Positions 40,833 to 49,581 of a stretch of DNA of 64,000 nt are shown here, in pieces. Both the position numbers and the translations under genes were made by a program. Where the stretch lies: positions 1-64,000 of the forward strand of contig NZ_JAJQQS010000009.1 in the NCBI RefSeq assembly GCF_021228125.1, given 5' to 3'. Each line of letters opens with the position of its first letter. The first letter of the stretch is position 1. The DNA comes from Streptomyces albireticuli (GTDB lineage: Bacteria > Actinomycetota > Actinomycetes > Streptomycetales > Streptomycetaceae). The notes beneath the pieces were generated by a model, which did not search any database, was not told where the DNA came from, and was given only the letters and a program-made list of their open reading frames with translations.

Positions 40833-43139
40833 TCAGAAGCGGGTCTTGGGGCGGACGCGGTTGGCCAGGTCGACCAGTGCGCCGAGATCGGCCGGGGTGC
40901 CCGCCTGCCGGGCGAGACCGCGCAGCTTCTGTTCGAGCCGGGTGCGGATGGTGAACTCCTCGTCGGCGGAGCCGAACAGGCCGCCGCCCGCGCGGTCGGC
41001 CACGGGTGTCGACTCCGCCCGGATCCAGTCCAGGGCGACGTCGAGGATCTCGGCCTCCAGGCGGTCGCGGGCCGGGCCGGTGCGGTGGCCCTCGTCCAGA
41101 TAGAGCTGCGGGAGGCGGGTGAGGGCCTCGGTGAGCTCGGCGAGGCCGGGCAGGCCGCGCCCCTCGTCGGCGCGGAGCCGCCCGGCGAGGATCCGTACGC
41201 AGGCGGTGCGCGCCGCGTCGTGGTGGCGGGAGACCTCGGGGACCTTGCTGAGCAGGTCGACGGCGCCCGTGCGGTCGCCGTCGGCCAGCCGGATGCGGGC
41301 GAGCCCGAAGGCGGCGCTGCCCTGCGAGCGGTTGCGCTGCCAGACGGCCTGGTAGTAGCGCTCGGCGGAGTCCGGGTCGCCGCGGTGCTCGGCGCAGTAG
41401 CCGAGGGCGAGCTTCGGGGCGTACTCGCCGGGCAGGTCGCTGTAGACGCGGTCGAACGCGCCCTCCGCGGCGTCCGTGTCGCCCCGGGCGAGGCCGAGCA
41501 GGCCCTGGTGCCAGTGGATCCGCCAGTCGTACAGGCCGCCGTGGCCGAGGTGGTGCCGGGCGTCCGCCAGATAGCGGGCCGCCTCGTCGAGTTCGTGGAG
41601 CTCCAGGGCGGCGCGGCACTGCCGGAGCCGGATCTCCACGGAGTCGTGGCCGGAGGCCGCCAGCTGCTGGACGAGCCGGCGGGGGCCGCTGGCGGTGGGC
41701 TGGAGCAGGAGCATGGCGGCCGGGTCCGCCGGGTCGGGGGAGGGCACCGGCAGGTCCAGCGGCACCCGCTCGGGCGCGGGCAGGCCGCCGTCGAGCACCG
41801 GCCGCCGTCCGCCGGACAGCCAGCGCTCCAGGGGCGGTACGCGCCCGAGCGAGGCGTCCAGGAGTGCGGCGGTGGGGGTGAACAGGGTGGAGGGCTCCGG
41901 GTGTTCGCGCTCGGTGCGCAGTGAGCGGATCTCGCGGAGGACGCCGCGCAGCTGCTCGGACATGGCCCGGGCGCCGGGGTAGCGGGCGAGCGGCTCCTCG
42001 GCGACGGCGCGGGCGACGGCGCGCTCGTAGGACTCGCCGGCCAGGCCGGGCGGGCGGGGTCCGGCCTCGTCGGAGAGGGCTCTGAGGGTCATCCCGGCGC
42101 TGTAGAGGTCGGACCGCGGGGAGAGGCCGGCGGCGAGGTCGCGGATCACCTCGGGGGCCATGAAGGCGCGGGCGCCCATGACGGGGCCTTCGAGGTCGCC
42201 GATGATGCGGACGGCGCCGAGGTCGATGAGCTTCACGCGCTCGCCTTGGTGCATCACGTTGTTGGGCTTGAGGTCGCAGTAGACGAGCCCTTCGCGGTGG
42301 AGGTGGTCGAGGGCGTCGAGGACGTCGCAGCCGTAGGCGAGGATGTACTCGAAGACGCGGTCCTCGCCGAAGGGGCCCTCGCGGCGGCCTATGCGGTCGC
42401 GGACCTGCGAGAGCGGCATGCCGTTGACGAACTCCATGACGATGTAGTCGACGGGCGGCTCGTCGGGGTCGTCGTCGCCGGTGCCCCTCCGGCCCGGGTG
42501 GGTCACGTAGTTGATGATGCGGACGATGCGCGGGTGGTCGAGGCGGGTCAGGTAGTTCCGCTCGATGTGCAGGGCCGTGACGGAATCGCCGTTGTGGATG
42601 AGGCCCTTGAGAGCGACGGGGTGGTCCTCCAGGCGGATGTCCTCGGCGAGGTAGATCCAGCCGAGGCCGCCGTTGGCGAGGCAGCCCACCACGCGGTACT
42701 GCTCGCCGACGAGGTCGCCGGGGGAGAGCTGCGGGGTGAAGTCGTAGGGGTGGCCGCAGCGGGAGCAGAAGCCGGTGGTGAGGGCGGGCTGGCCGGCGTA
42801 GGACCGGCCGACGACGGCGGTGCAGCCCTCCCAGCCGCAGGTCCGGCCGCCGAGCGGGGCGTGCGGGTCGGTGACGACCAGGTCCTCGGGGGAGGGGGCG
42901 CGGACGACGGGCAGGTCGAGCAGGCCGTCGCCGGCCGGGCCGACGGTGAACAGCCGCTCGGTGGCCCGCCGGCGGTGGGTGCCGGCCGTGGGCGGGCTCT
43001 CGGCGAGGCCGTCCGCCTCGGCGGGGGACCGCAGGGCGAGCCCGGTGACGCGGCAGAAGCCGGTGCCGTCGGCGGAGCAGCCCTGGCAGTCGGGCCGGTC
43101 GCAGTCGGGGCGCTGGGCGTGCGGGATCCGTGGGGTCAC
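40833..43139 (-). CDS. pknG: PknG-type Ser/Thr protein kinase
   Basis: 768 residues with the PknG domain order. A Cys-rich N-terminus (C13, C18, C21, C29) and a rubredoxin-like pair of Cys motifs (near 101 and 125, the latter CSRCGHPYDF) are followed by the kinase domain. It has the PknG-style loop ANGGLGWIYLAED, VALKGL for the catalytic Lys, VYCDLKPNN and IDLGAV replacing DFG. A TPR-like helical domain makes up the last 270 residues. In mycobacteria and corynebacteria, PknG phosphorylates the FHA protein GarA/OdhI to tune glutamate and TCA flux. Substrates here are unknown. The ATG overlaps the protease stop by four bases, so the kinase is coupled to its operon partners. Confidence 0.92.
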   Translation of the reverse strand: MTPRIPHAQRPDCDRPDCQGCSADGTGFCRVTGLALRSPAEADGLAESPPTAGTHRRRATERLFTVGPAGDGLLDLPVVRAPSPEDLVVTDPHAPLGGRTCGWEGCTAVVGRSYAGQPALTTGFCSRCGHPYDFTPQLSPGDLVGEQYRVVGCLANGGLGWIYLAEDIRLEDHPVALKGLIHNGDSVTALHIERNYLTRLDHPRIVRIINYVTHPGRRGTGDDDPDEPPVDYIVMEFVNGMPLSQVRDRIGRREGPFGEDRVFEYILAYGCDVLDALDHLHREGLVYCDLKPNNVMHQGERVKLIDLGAVRIIGDLEGPVMGARAFMAPEVIRDLAAGLSPRSDLYSAGMTLRALSDEAGPRPPGLAGESYERAVARAVAEEPLARYPGARAMSEQLRGVLREIRSLRTEREHPEPSTLFTPTAALLDASLGRVPPLERWLSGGRRPVLDGGLPAPERVPLDLPVPSPDPADPAAMLLLQPTASGPRRLVQQLAASGHDSVEIRLRQCRAALELHELDEAARYLADARHHLGHGGLYDWRIHWHQGLLGLARGDTDAAEGAFDRVYSDLPGEYAPKLALGYCAEHRGDPDSAERYYQAVWQRNRSQGSAAFGLARIRLADGDRTGAVDLLSKVPEVSRHHDAARTACVRILAGRLRADEGRGLPGLAELTEALTRLPQLYLDEGHRTGPARDRLEAEILDVALDWIRAESTPVADRAGGGLFGSADEEFTIRTRLEQKLRGLARQAGTPADLGALVDLANRVRPKTRF

Positions 43140-45022
43140 TGCCGGTCGCCTCCTCGCGGGCGGTGGGTGTGCCGCCGTACGGCCTCGGCGAACCGCTCCA
43201 CGGCCCGCTCGGCCTCGGTGAGCTCGCAGGGCGCCTGGTAGAGGAGGTTGTGGGCGACGCGGTAGAGGGGTGCCGTGGCCCGCTCCTCCTCCAGGCTGCG
43301 GGTGGCGAGCAGGGCGTAGAACGCCTCCAGGCGGCCGCGCAGTTCGTCGCGGCGGGCCACGCCCGCCTCGGCCAGGCCGATGGCCTCCTCGACTCTGAGC
43401 AGCCCCGATTCCACGGCGCTCTCGAAGGCCGCGAGCTTGGGCAGGAACCGTCTGCTGCCGCGCTCGGGGTCGCAGCGGAGCGTGGTGAGGTCGAGGCGCA
43501 GCCCCGTCGCCTCCTGGGGCACGGTCCGTACGGGCGCGACGAGGGCGGCCCGGTCGTGGGCGGCGCGCTCGCGGCGGGCGATGTGCTCGATGCGGTCGTG
43601 GACCCGGTCGAGCCGGGCGGTGATCTCGTCCTTGCTCGGGTCGGCCATCCTCAGCGCCAGCTCCAGGCTCTGCGATTCGGGGTTACGGAAGACGAGGAGC
43701 AGCCGGGCGCCCCGGGCGGCGAGCAGGTCGGTGAACTCGACCAGTGCCATGGGGTCCTCGGCGTAGTCGACGCCCTCGGCGACGACCGTGAGCGGCACCG
43801 TGCGGATCTCGCCGAAGCGGCCGACGGCGGTGGCGCCGTCGCCGGTGTGCAGGCCGAGCCGGTCGGCCACCCGCTCGGCGACCTGGGCGACGGTCTCGCC
43901 GGAGACGTCGAGGGCGAGATCGACGCTGCCGACGGGCGGCACGGTCTCGTCGACGGGGAGCGGGGGGCGCAGGGTGCGGGGCGGGCCGGGGGACCTGTCC
44001 GGGCGGCGTGGGCGGAGGCGCTCGGGCGGCCGGTCGGGCGGCCGGTCGGAGGGGCGCGGCGCCGGGGGCGGGTGGCCGGAAGGGTGCGGGGCCGGGTGGT
44101 CGGAGGGGCGCGGCGCCGGGGCCGGGACCGGGGGCGGGCAGTCGGCCGTCACCTCGCGGTCGGCGAGGGCGACGGCCCGGCTGAGGGTCGCGGCGCGGGC
44201 CGCCTCGCCCTTCTTGATGACGATCGCCTCGATGCCGCGGCGGCCGCCGCCGTCGGCGGCCCGGAGCCAGCGGGCCAGCCAGCGGGCGAAGTCCTGGTCG
44301 AGCGGGGCGCCCCGGGGCACGGAGGGCAGGTCGTTGCCGCGCCGGCCGCCGACGTGCTCCTCGATCCGCGGCAGGTGCCGGACGATGGTCTCGATCGGGA
44401 TCATGTACGACAGGTGCAGCCGCTGGCCGGTGGGGGCGTCCGTGGTCCGGTCGTCGTAGCGGCTGACGACCATGCCCAGCACCCGGTGGGTCTCGACGTC
44501 GGTCACGGCCGCGCCGCTGAAGCCGGGGCGCACGGTCTCGGCGGGGGTGCGCGGGGACAGCTGCACCCACTCGCCGCGCGGACCGCAGGGGCCGTCGATC
44601 GTGGCCCAGAAATACACGCCGTCGCGCAGGCCGGGGATGTCCGGGTGGCCGAACATCCGTACCGTCCGGCCCGGGGACGGCGCCATCCGGTGCAGCGGGG
44701 CCGCGTGCCGGGCGTGCTGGGGCTCGGCCAGTCTCAGCAGGGCGACGTCGCCCCGGGAGTCCTCCTGCTCCGGCACCCAGGCGCCCTCGGCGACCCGGGC
44801 CCGCACGGGCGTCGCGTCGGCGACGCCGACGAGCTCGACCAGGACCTCGCCGGCCGGTTCCGGGCCGCCGTCCCACGGGATCACATGGGCGCAGGTCAGC
44901 ACGGTGTCGACGCCCAGCAGGATCCCGGCGCCCAGCATGCCGCCGCCGGGCGTGGAAATGCGCACCCGCCACGTTTCCTCGAACACCTGGTCGTTGACGG
45001 GGACTTCGGTGCTCTCCCCCAT
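43136..45022 (-). CDS. Trypsin-like serine protease with long C-terminal region, first gene of the pknG operon
   Basis: 628 residues. The N-terminal trypsin-fold domain (about 15-235) has the triad in order: TCAHV with H46, GDVALL with D92, and RPGFSGAAV with S169. No signal peptide is seen, so it probably acts inside the cell. A Pro/Arg-rich linker (about 315-375) separates it from a C-terminal domain of about 250 residues (LLLVFRNPESQSLELALRMA, then IEHIARRERAAHDR) that I cannot classify. Trypsin-like domains fused to such regions also occur in some actinobacterial conflict systems. ATG 45022 was chosen because a promoter with -10 at 45031-45036 ends 8 nt before it. It leads a coupled operon with the kinase, vWA and sensor genes. 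Confidence 0.85.
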   Translation of the reverse strand: MGESTEVPVNDQVFEETWRVRISTPGGGMLGAGILLGVDTVLTCAHVIPWDGGPEPAGEVLVELVGVADATPVRARVAEGAWVPEQEDSRGDVALLRLAEPQHARHAAPLHRMAPSPGRTVRMFGHPDIPGLRDGVYFWATIDGPCGPRGEWVQLSPRTPAETVRPGFSGAAVTDVETHRVLGMVVSRYDDRTTDAPTGQRLHLSYMIPIETIVRHLPRIEEHVGGRRGNDLPSVPRGAPLDQDFARWLARWLRAADGGGRRGIEAIVIKKGEAARAATLSRAVALADREVTADCPPPVPAPAPRPSDHPAPHPSGHPPPAPRPSDRPPDRPPERLRPRRPDRSPGPPRTLRPPLPVDETVPPVGSVDLALDVSGETVAQVAERVADRLGLHTGDGATAVGRFGEIRTVPLTVVAEGVDYAEDPMALVEFTDLLAARGARLLLVFRNPESQSLELALRMADPSKDEITARLDRVHDRIEHIARRERAAHDRAALVAPVRTVPQEATGLRLDLTTLRCDPERGSRRFLPKLAAFESAVESGLLRVEEAIGLAEAGVARRDELRGRLEAFYALLATRSLEEERATAPLYRVAHNLLYQAPCELTEAERAVERFAEAVRRHTHRPRGGDRQ

Positions 45023-45442
45023 GGGCGCAGAGCATACGCGCGGGCTCCTCGGCTGTGACCCCTTGTGACTCATGGGCCACCGTTCCGTGTGGTTCAGGGC
45101 AGAGCTCGCGGCGGGAGGGGTGAGGGCAGTGGGGTGGGGGTGGCGGCTGAGGCGTGTGGAGGGGGCGTGCGCCGGGGTGGTGCGTACGGCTCCGTGGGCG
45201 CCGGCGGGTCACCCGTTCGCCGTGATCGGGTGCCGCCGGACCGGTGACCGCGCGGTCACCCCTGGTGACCTGCCGTTACGCCGTCCGGTGGGCCCGGTGT
45301 GCGTGGCCGGGGCGGTCCATCTGATGTGACGTCAAGGTGCGGGGGTGCCGGAACGCCGGTTCCCTCGGCTTGGAGGAGCGCGGAACCCCCCACTCCGTCG
45401 CCGGCACACCGGTGCCGCGTCCGCGCTCTCGGAGGAACAGGC
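45023..45442. other. 420-bp divergent gap, promoter only
   Basis: Apart from the operon promoter above I see no gene. Short G-rich open frames around 45065-45330 lack any family features. The promoter of the secreted protein at 45443 should lie in the right half but is not obvious. Confidence 0.4.
45031..45059 (-). promoter_or_regulatory. Promoter of the protease-pknG-vWA-sensor operon
   Basis: On the minus strand, GTCACA (45059-45054) and TATGCT (45036-45031) are separated by exactly 17 bp. The -10 box ends 8 nt before the ATG at 45022, so the mRNA would be leaderless or nearly so. The -35 box matches TTGACA at four of six positions. Confidence 0.55.
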
Positions 45443-45979
45443 ATGCGTACAGCACGAGTGCTCACCGGGACCGCCCTGACCATAGCCGCCCTCGGACTGG
45501 CGGGCTCGCCCTCGCTCGCCGCGACCTTCGGGAAGGTCGAGGTCACCCCGAACCCCGCGCAGCCCGGCACGATGGTCACGGTGAACACCACCGCGTGCGG
45601 GTCGAACGGCTCCGGCACGGGTGACGCCAGCGCGGTCGGCGGACCGGCTTCGTTCCAGCTCACGCCGGGCACCCACAAGGAGGTCGTGGTCGGCCAGTTC
45701 ACCGTGCCGAACAAGGCGAAGCCGGGCACGTACGGCATCGGCGTGAAGTGCAAGAACGGCAAGGAGGCCACCGGCGACCTGGTCGTCACGAGCGGCGGTG
45801 GCGGCGGTGGCGGCAGCGCCAGCCCGAAGCCTCCGACGGGCGGCGTGCAGACCGGTGTCGGCTCCACGAGTGACGGCTCGGGCATGACGGAGATCGTGGC
45901 CGGCGCGGCGGTGCTGGCGACGGCGGCCGTCGGCGGCACCTGGTTCCTGCGCCGGCGCGGCGGCGGCAACCGGATCTGA
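45443..45979 (+). CDS. Secreted, cell-envelope-anchored protein, likely substrate of the adjacent sortase
   Basis: 178 residues. A Sec signal peptide covers about 1-27 (cleavage near PSLAA-TFG). The mature part is a small beta-rich domain with a cysteine pair (C52 and C103). A Gly-rich stretch leads to KPPTG at 129-133, which fits the P-x-T-G of a sorting signal without the leading Leu. A hydrophobic segment (about 150-169, TEIVAGAAVLATAAVGGTWF) and the basic tail RRRGGGNRI follow. That order is the layout of a sortase substrate, and the next gene is a sortase. GGAGGAAC lies upstream of the ATG. The function of the exposed domain is unknown. Confidence 0.78.
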   Translation: MRTARVLTGTALTIAALGLAGSPSLAATFGKVEVTPNPAQPGTMVTVNTTACGSNGSGTGDASAVGGPASFQLTPGTHKEVVVGQFTVPNKAKPGTYGIGVKCKNGKEATGDLVVTSGGGGGGGSASPKPPTGGVQTGVGSTSDGSGMTEIVAGAAVLATAAVGGTWFLRRRGGGNRI

Positions 45980-46067
45980 CACCCGCGCACTCCCCCCGTC
46001 CGGCAGGCTCCCTCCCCGGTCCCCGCGCGCGAACGCCCGGGGACCGGGGGCGCGGTGGAGGATCCCG

Positions 46068-47861
46068 ATGTCCCAGAAGCACGGCGGCCAGCGCTCCCGC
46101 AAGCGGGCCCGGCAACGCCGCGCGCGCGAGTCCCGGCGGCGGGCGGCGTCGGCGGTGGCTCCGGTGCCGGTGCCGGTCGTGGATGGTGCCGGGCGGGCCG
46201 GGGCGGGCGCGGTGGCGCGGCGGGACGGCGCGACGCGCGTGGGCGGGGCCGCCGAGGGACGTCGGGACGCCGCGCGTGGGGCGTCGCGGACAGGCGGTAC
46301 GCCCGGGGCGGCGGTGCGGCCCGGGGCCGCCGACGGGCCCGGGGAGCCTCGGGGGCGGCGGGCCCGGCCCGCCGGTGCGTTCGAGGACCGGGGGGACCGG
46401 GAGGAGCGGGCGGCCGGGGAGGCCGGGCTTCCGGACGCGGCCCGGGGCCCGGCGCGGTCGCCGGGCGACACGAGGACGCGGCCCGCGAGCGACCCCGGGA
46501 CGCGGGAGGAGACCCCGACGGGGCTCCTCCGCCGGATCGGGTCGCGGGTCGCCCTCCGGCGCGGGGCGTGGAGCCTCCACGCGGTACGGACGTGGGGACC
46601 GGGTGGGCGCTACGAGGGCGGGCCGCCGGACGCCCGCCCGCACGACGGGCGCCGAGCCCGGGCCCGGGACCCGGAGGCGGGGGCGACGTGCCGGGGGGCC
46701 GGGGCGGGGTCGCGTACGGGCGGGGGTGTGCGCGCGTACGAGGAGTGGCGGGGGCGGGGTCCCGGCGGGCACGGCGAACCGTCCTCGGGGCCGGGCGGCC
46801 CGGGGTCCGGGGAGGGGCGCCGACCGGGCGAGGGCGCCCGCGCGGACGAGAGGTGGTGGGGCCGGGTGCGGGGCTTCGGTGCGTACGGCGAGGTGTCGGC
46901 CGCGCGGGGGTCCGGGGGCGGGTCCGGGGGCGGCTCGGGCGAGGGCGCCCGCGCGCACGCGGGGTGGTGGGGCCGGGCGCGGGGCTTCGGTGCGTACGGC
47001 GAGGCGTCCGGCTCGTCGAGGTCGAGGTCGAGGGCCGGGGCCGGGGCCGGGCACGGCTCGGGCGGGGGTGTGCGCGCGTACGGGGCGCGGGGTGCTCGGA
47101 CCGGCCGTTCCGGGGGGCCGTACCGGGCCGCCTACGGGTCCGGGCACCGTTCCGGTTACGCCGAGGAGTCCCGGTACAAGACCGTCGTCGCCGTACTCCT
47201 CGCGATCGCGCTGTGCGCCGGGAGCTGGCTGATACGGCACGGCGCCGGCGCCCAGGGGCCGCCGCCGCAGCCCTCCGCCGCCGAGGCGTTCGCGACCGGC
47301 CGGCCCGGCCCGGCCGCCCCCGGCCACGGGGCGGAGGCGCCGCCGCTGGAACCCGCCCAGCCCATCGGGATACGGATCCCGTCCATACGGGTCGACGCCC
47401 CGATGCGCCCCCTCGCCCTGCTCCGCGACGGCAGCCTCTCCAGCCCGCCCGACGACGACCAGAACCTCGCGGGCTGGTACGCGGACGGGGTCGCGCCCGG
47501 CTCCGCGGGCACCGCGATCATCGCCGGACACGTCGACACGGCCACCGGCCCCGCCGTGTTCTACAGCCTCGGCGCCCTGAAGAAGGGCTTCACGGTCGAG
47601 GTGCCGCGCGCGGACGCCCGCACGGCCGTCTTCACCATCGACGCGATCGAGGTCTACAGCCGCAAGGAATTCCCCTCGCGGAAGGTCTACGGGCACACCG
47701 CCCGCGCCGAGTTGAGGGTGATCACCTGCGGCGGTGGATTCGACGAGGAGGCCCACGCCTACCTGGGCAACGTCGTCGTCTACGCCCACCTCACCGGTGT
47801 GCGGCAGTCGCCCCGTCCTGGGCTTGAACCTCTCGCGCCCACGCCGTCAGGCCCGCGATGA
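46068..47861 (+). CDS. Sortase (class F-like) with very long Arg/Gly-rich N-terminal extension
   Basis: 597 residues. The sortase domain is at the C-terminus. IAGHVDT holds catalytic His 488 and VITCGGGF holds Cys 554. Preceding strands (IGIRIPSIRVDAPM) match actinobacterial class E/F sortases. I could not identify the third catalytic residue, an Arg, with confidence. One TM segment (about 371-388) precedes the domain. The first 365 residues are unusual: basic, Arg/Gly/Ala-rich and repetitive, including a 111-bp repeat (units at 46826 and 46937) encoding WWGR-x-RGFGAYGE. The start at ATG 46068 has GGAGG at good spacing, so the extension is probably translated, but its composition is that of disordered sequence. 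The last 71 bp overlap the convergent MarR gene. Confidence 0.82.
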   Translation: MSQKHGGQRSRKRARQRRARESRRRAASAVAPVPVPVVDGAGRAGAGAVARRDGATRVGGAAEGRRDAARGASRTGGTPGAAVRPGAADGPGEPRGRRARPAGAFEDRGDREERAAGEAGLPDAARGPARSPGDTRTRPASDPGTREETPTGLLRRIGSRVALRRGAWSLHAVRTWGPGGRYEGGPPDARPHDGRRARARDPEAGATCRGAGAGSRTGGGVRAYEEWRGRGPGGHGEPSSGPGGPGSGEGRRPGEGARADERWWGRVRGFGAYGEVSAARGSGGGSGGGSGEGARAHAGWWGRARGFGAYGEASGSSRSRSRAGAGAGHGSGGGVRAYGARGARTGRSGGPYRAAYGSGHRSGYAEESRYKTVVAVLLAIALCAGSWLIRHGAGAQGPPPQPSAAEAFATGRPGPAAPGHGAEAPPLEPAQPIGIRIPSIRVDAPMRPLALLRDGSLSSPPDDDQNLAGWYADGVAPGSAGTAIIAGHVDTATGPAVFYSLGALKKGFTVEVPRADARTAVFTIDAIEVYSRKEFPSRKVYGHTARAELRVITCGGGFDEEAHAYLGNVVVYAHLTGVRQSPRPGLEPLAPTPSGPR

Positions 47862-48363
47862 ACCCCGCGCGGTCCCGCGGCGACAGGCTGTCCAGCGCGC
47901 GCAGCATCGGCTGCGAGCGCGCGGTGATGAACTCCTGGACGACGGGCAGCCGGTCCGCCGGGATGGCGACCAGGGTGCGGCGCCGGTTCGCCGGGTCCTC
48001 GCGGCGCTCCACCAGCCCGGCCCGGCTCAGGGCGCCCACGAGCTCGCTGGTCGTCGACAGCGAGAGCCGCAGCCGCTGCGCCAGCTCGCCCACGGCCAGG
48101 GGCTGTTCGGCCAGCAGCTGCGGAAGGACGGCGCCGTGCCGCGGCGTGAGGCTGTGGGCCTCGAAGGCCGCCCGCAGGTCGTCGGGCATCTGGCCGCGGG
48201 CCTGCCGGAGGTAGGGGGCCAGCAGGGGGACGAGGCCGATCGCCTCGATCTCCTGCGGGGTGGGGACCCGGGGCGCGGCGGGCCCGGAGGCCGGACCGGC
48301 CGCGGTCGCGGCGGCTTCCGGGGAGGACGGGGTGCGTTCCGCGGCTGCGGGGTCGTGCGGCAT
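47791..48363 (-). CDS. MarR-family transcriptional regulator
   Basis: 190 residues. A disordered Ala/Pro-rich N-terminus (about 1-35) is followed by the winged helix: HGAVLPQLLAEQPLAVGELAQRLRL shown by its landmarks LLAEQPL and AQRLRLS, STTSELVGALSRAG as recognition helix, and the wing VERREDPANRRRTLVAI. The ATG at 48363 directly follows a TACACT -10 box. It is divergent from the questin-oxidase-like gene and shares a 117-bp control region with it, so it probably represses that gene and itself. Its 3' end overlaps the sortase gene by 71 bp, antisense. Confidence 0.87.
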   Translation of the reverse strand: MPHDPAAAERTPSSPEAAATAAGPASGPAAPRVPTPQEIEAIGLVPLLAPYLRQARGQMPDDLRAAFEAHSLTPRHGAVLPQLLAEQPLAVGELAQRLRLSLSTTSELVGALSRAGLVERREDPANRRRTLVAIPADRLPVVQEFITARSQPMLRALDSLSPRDRAGFIAGLTAWAREVQAQDGATAAHR

Positions 48364-48369
48364 ACTGCG

Positions 48370-48411
48370 AGTGTAGACGCTTCGGAAAACCAAACTATTC
48401 GGGAATCCGAA
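48370..48411. promoter_or_regulatory. MarR promoter and operator candidate
   Basis: On the minus strand TACACT (48375-48370) is a -10 box ending 6 nt before the MarR ATG (leaderless). Upstream, TTCGGGAATCCGAA (48398-48411) is an inverted repeat with 5-bp arms, and TTCGGAAAACC lies at 48381. Both are in the divergent region shared with the questin-oxidase-like gene and are likely MarR sites. Confidence 0.5.
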
Positions 48412-48480
48412 CAGAGGGTGGGGGCCGCCCGCGGTGGCCCCGGCGCCCCGTCCGGACCCGAGCGGAGGGGGAGTACCGCC

Positions 48481-49578
48481 ATGCCCGTCATCGGATACCG
48501 GGACGCACTGAACGACGCGCTGGAGCGCATGGCCGACCTCGGCTACGAGCGCGGGGCCGGCGCCGACCTCGCCAACCACGGCCCCATGGGTGCCGAGGCG
48601 CTGGCCGTGCTCGGCCACGGAGACGCGGTCGCCGCCTGGGTCGAGGGCTACCGCACGGCCATGCCCCACCACGAGGTCCCGGCGCGGAGCTTCCCGCTCG
48701 ACCCCGCCGACGAGTCGTCCTGGCGGCCCGCGCTCGGCGACTTCTCCCGGGCCGGCGACTGGGAACAGCTCTTCGTCCGCGAACTCGCCGACGCCGCCTG
48801 GCGCGACGTCCTCGTCCGCTGGTGGCCCCGGCTGCTGCCCGGCCTGCTGGCCGGCCTGACGCACGGCCTGATCCGCACCGCCCACGCCGTACGCTCCCTC
48901 GCCGCCACCCCGCTGCCCACCCCGCACCAGCTCACGGAGCTGTCCCGGGGCCTCGCCTACTGGGCCGCCCGCTTCGCCCACCTCCCCGGCCAGGTGCGGA
49001 TGCGCGGCGGGCTGGACCTGCCGGGCGCCGTCGCCGCCCTGCCGCGCACCCCGTTCCCCGGCGAGCGGGGCCGGGCGGAGGCGGCCCGCCGGCTCGCCCG
49101 CCCCGACGAGCTCGCCGGCTGGTCCGAGGCGCTCGACGCCCTCGCCCCGGCCCGCGCGCAGTGGCTGCTCAGCGAGATGACCACGGAGTTCGCCGGGGTC
49201 TACCTGGGCCACCCCGAGGTCTTCCCGATCCCCCTCGTGCACGGCGTCACGGCACCCGCCGCGGTCCGCCTCGTCCTGCCCCACCTGCCCGTGGAGCTCC
49301 ACGAGCCGACGGTGGCCGTGCTCTGGCAGGTGCACGTGGCGTTCCTGCTGGCCTTCACGGCCGACCGCGGCGGTGAGGCGGAGGCGGCCCGCGAGGCCGC
49401 GGAGACGGAACCGCTGTCCTTCGGGGAGCTCGCCGCGCGGGCCGTGGAGCACGGGGACGAGCACGTACTGAAGTTCACGGAGGCGTGCGGACGGGAGCAC
49501 GCGCTGCGGCCGGACCCGCGGTTCGGTGCGGCGGCGCTGGCGGCGCAGCGGCGCATCAAGCCGATGGGGTGGGCGTAG
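48481..49578 (+). CDS. Questin oxidase-like protein (DUF4243)
   Basis: 365 residues of the questin oxidase/AflY family, recognised from the opening LADLGYERGAGADLANHGPMGAEAL, shown by LANHGPM and the following HGDAVAAWVEGYR. Later landmarks are WWPRLLPGLLAGLTHGLIRTAHAVR, abbreviated here to RLLPGLL and THGLIRTAHAVR, and HGDEHVLKFTEA near the C-terminus. Fungal relatives perform Baeyer-Villiger-type oxidative ring opening of anthraquinones. Bacterial members are uncharacterised and lack an obvious flavin-binding motif. GGAGGGGGAG precedes the ATG. It is divergent from a MarR gene, consistent with induction by a phenolic or quinone. A second homologue lies at 62.5 kb. Confidence 0.85.
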   Translation: MPVIGYRDALNDALERMADLGYERGAGADLANHGPMGAEALAVLGHGDAVAAWVEGYRTAMPHHEVPARSFPLDPADESSWRPALGDFSRAGDWEQLFVRELADAAWRDVLVRWWPRLLPGLLAGLTHGLIRTAHAVRSLAATPLPTPHQLTELSRGLAYWAARFAHLPGQVRMRGGLDLPGAVAALPRTPFPGERGRAEAARRLARPDELAGWSEALDALAPARAQWLLSEMTTEFAGVYLGHPEVFPIPLVHGVTAPAAVRLVLPHLPVELHEPTVAVLWQVHVAFLLAFTADRGGEAEAAREAAETEPLSFGELAARAVEHGDEHVLKFTEACGREHALRPDPRFGAAALAAQRRIKPMGWA

Positions 49579-49581
49579 GGG

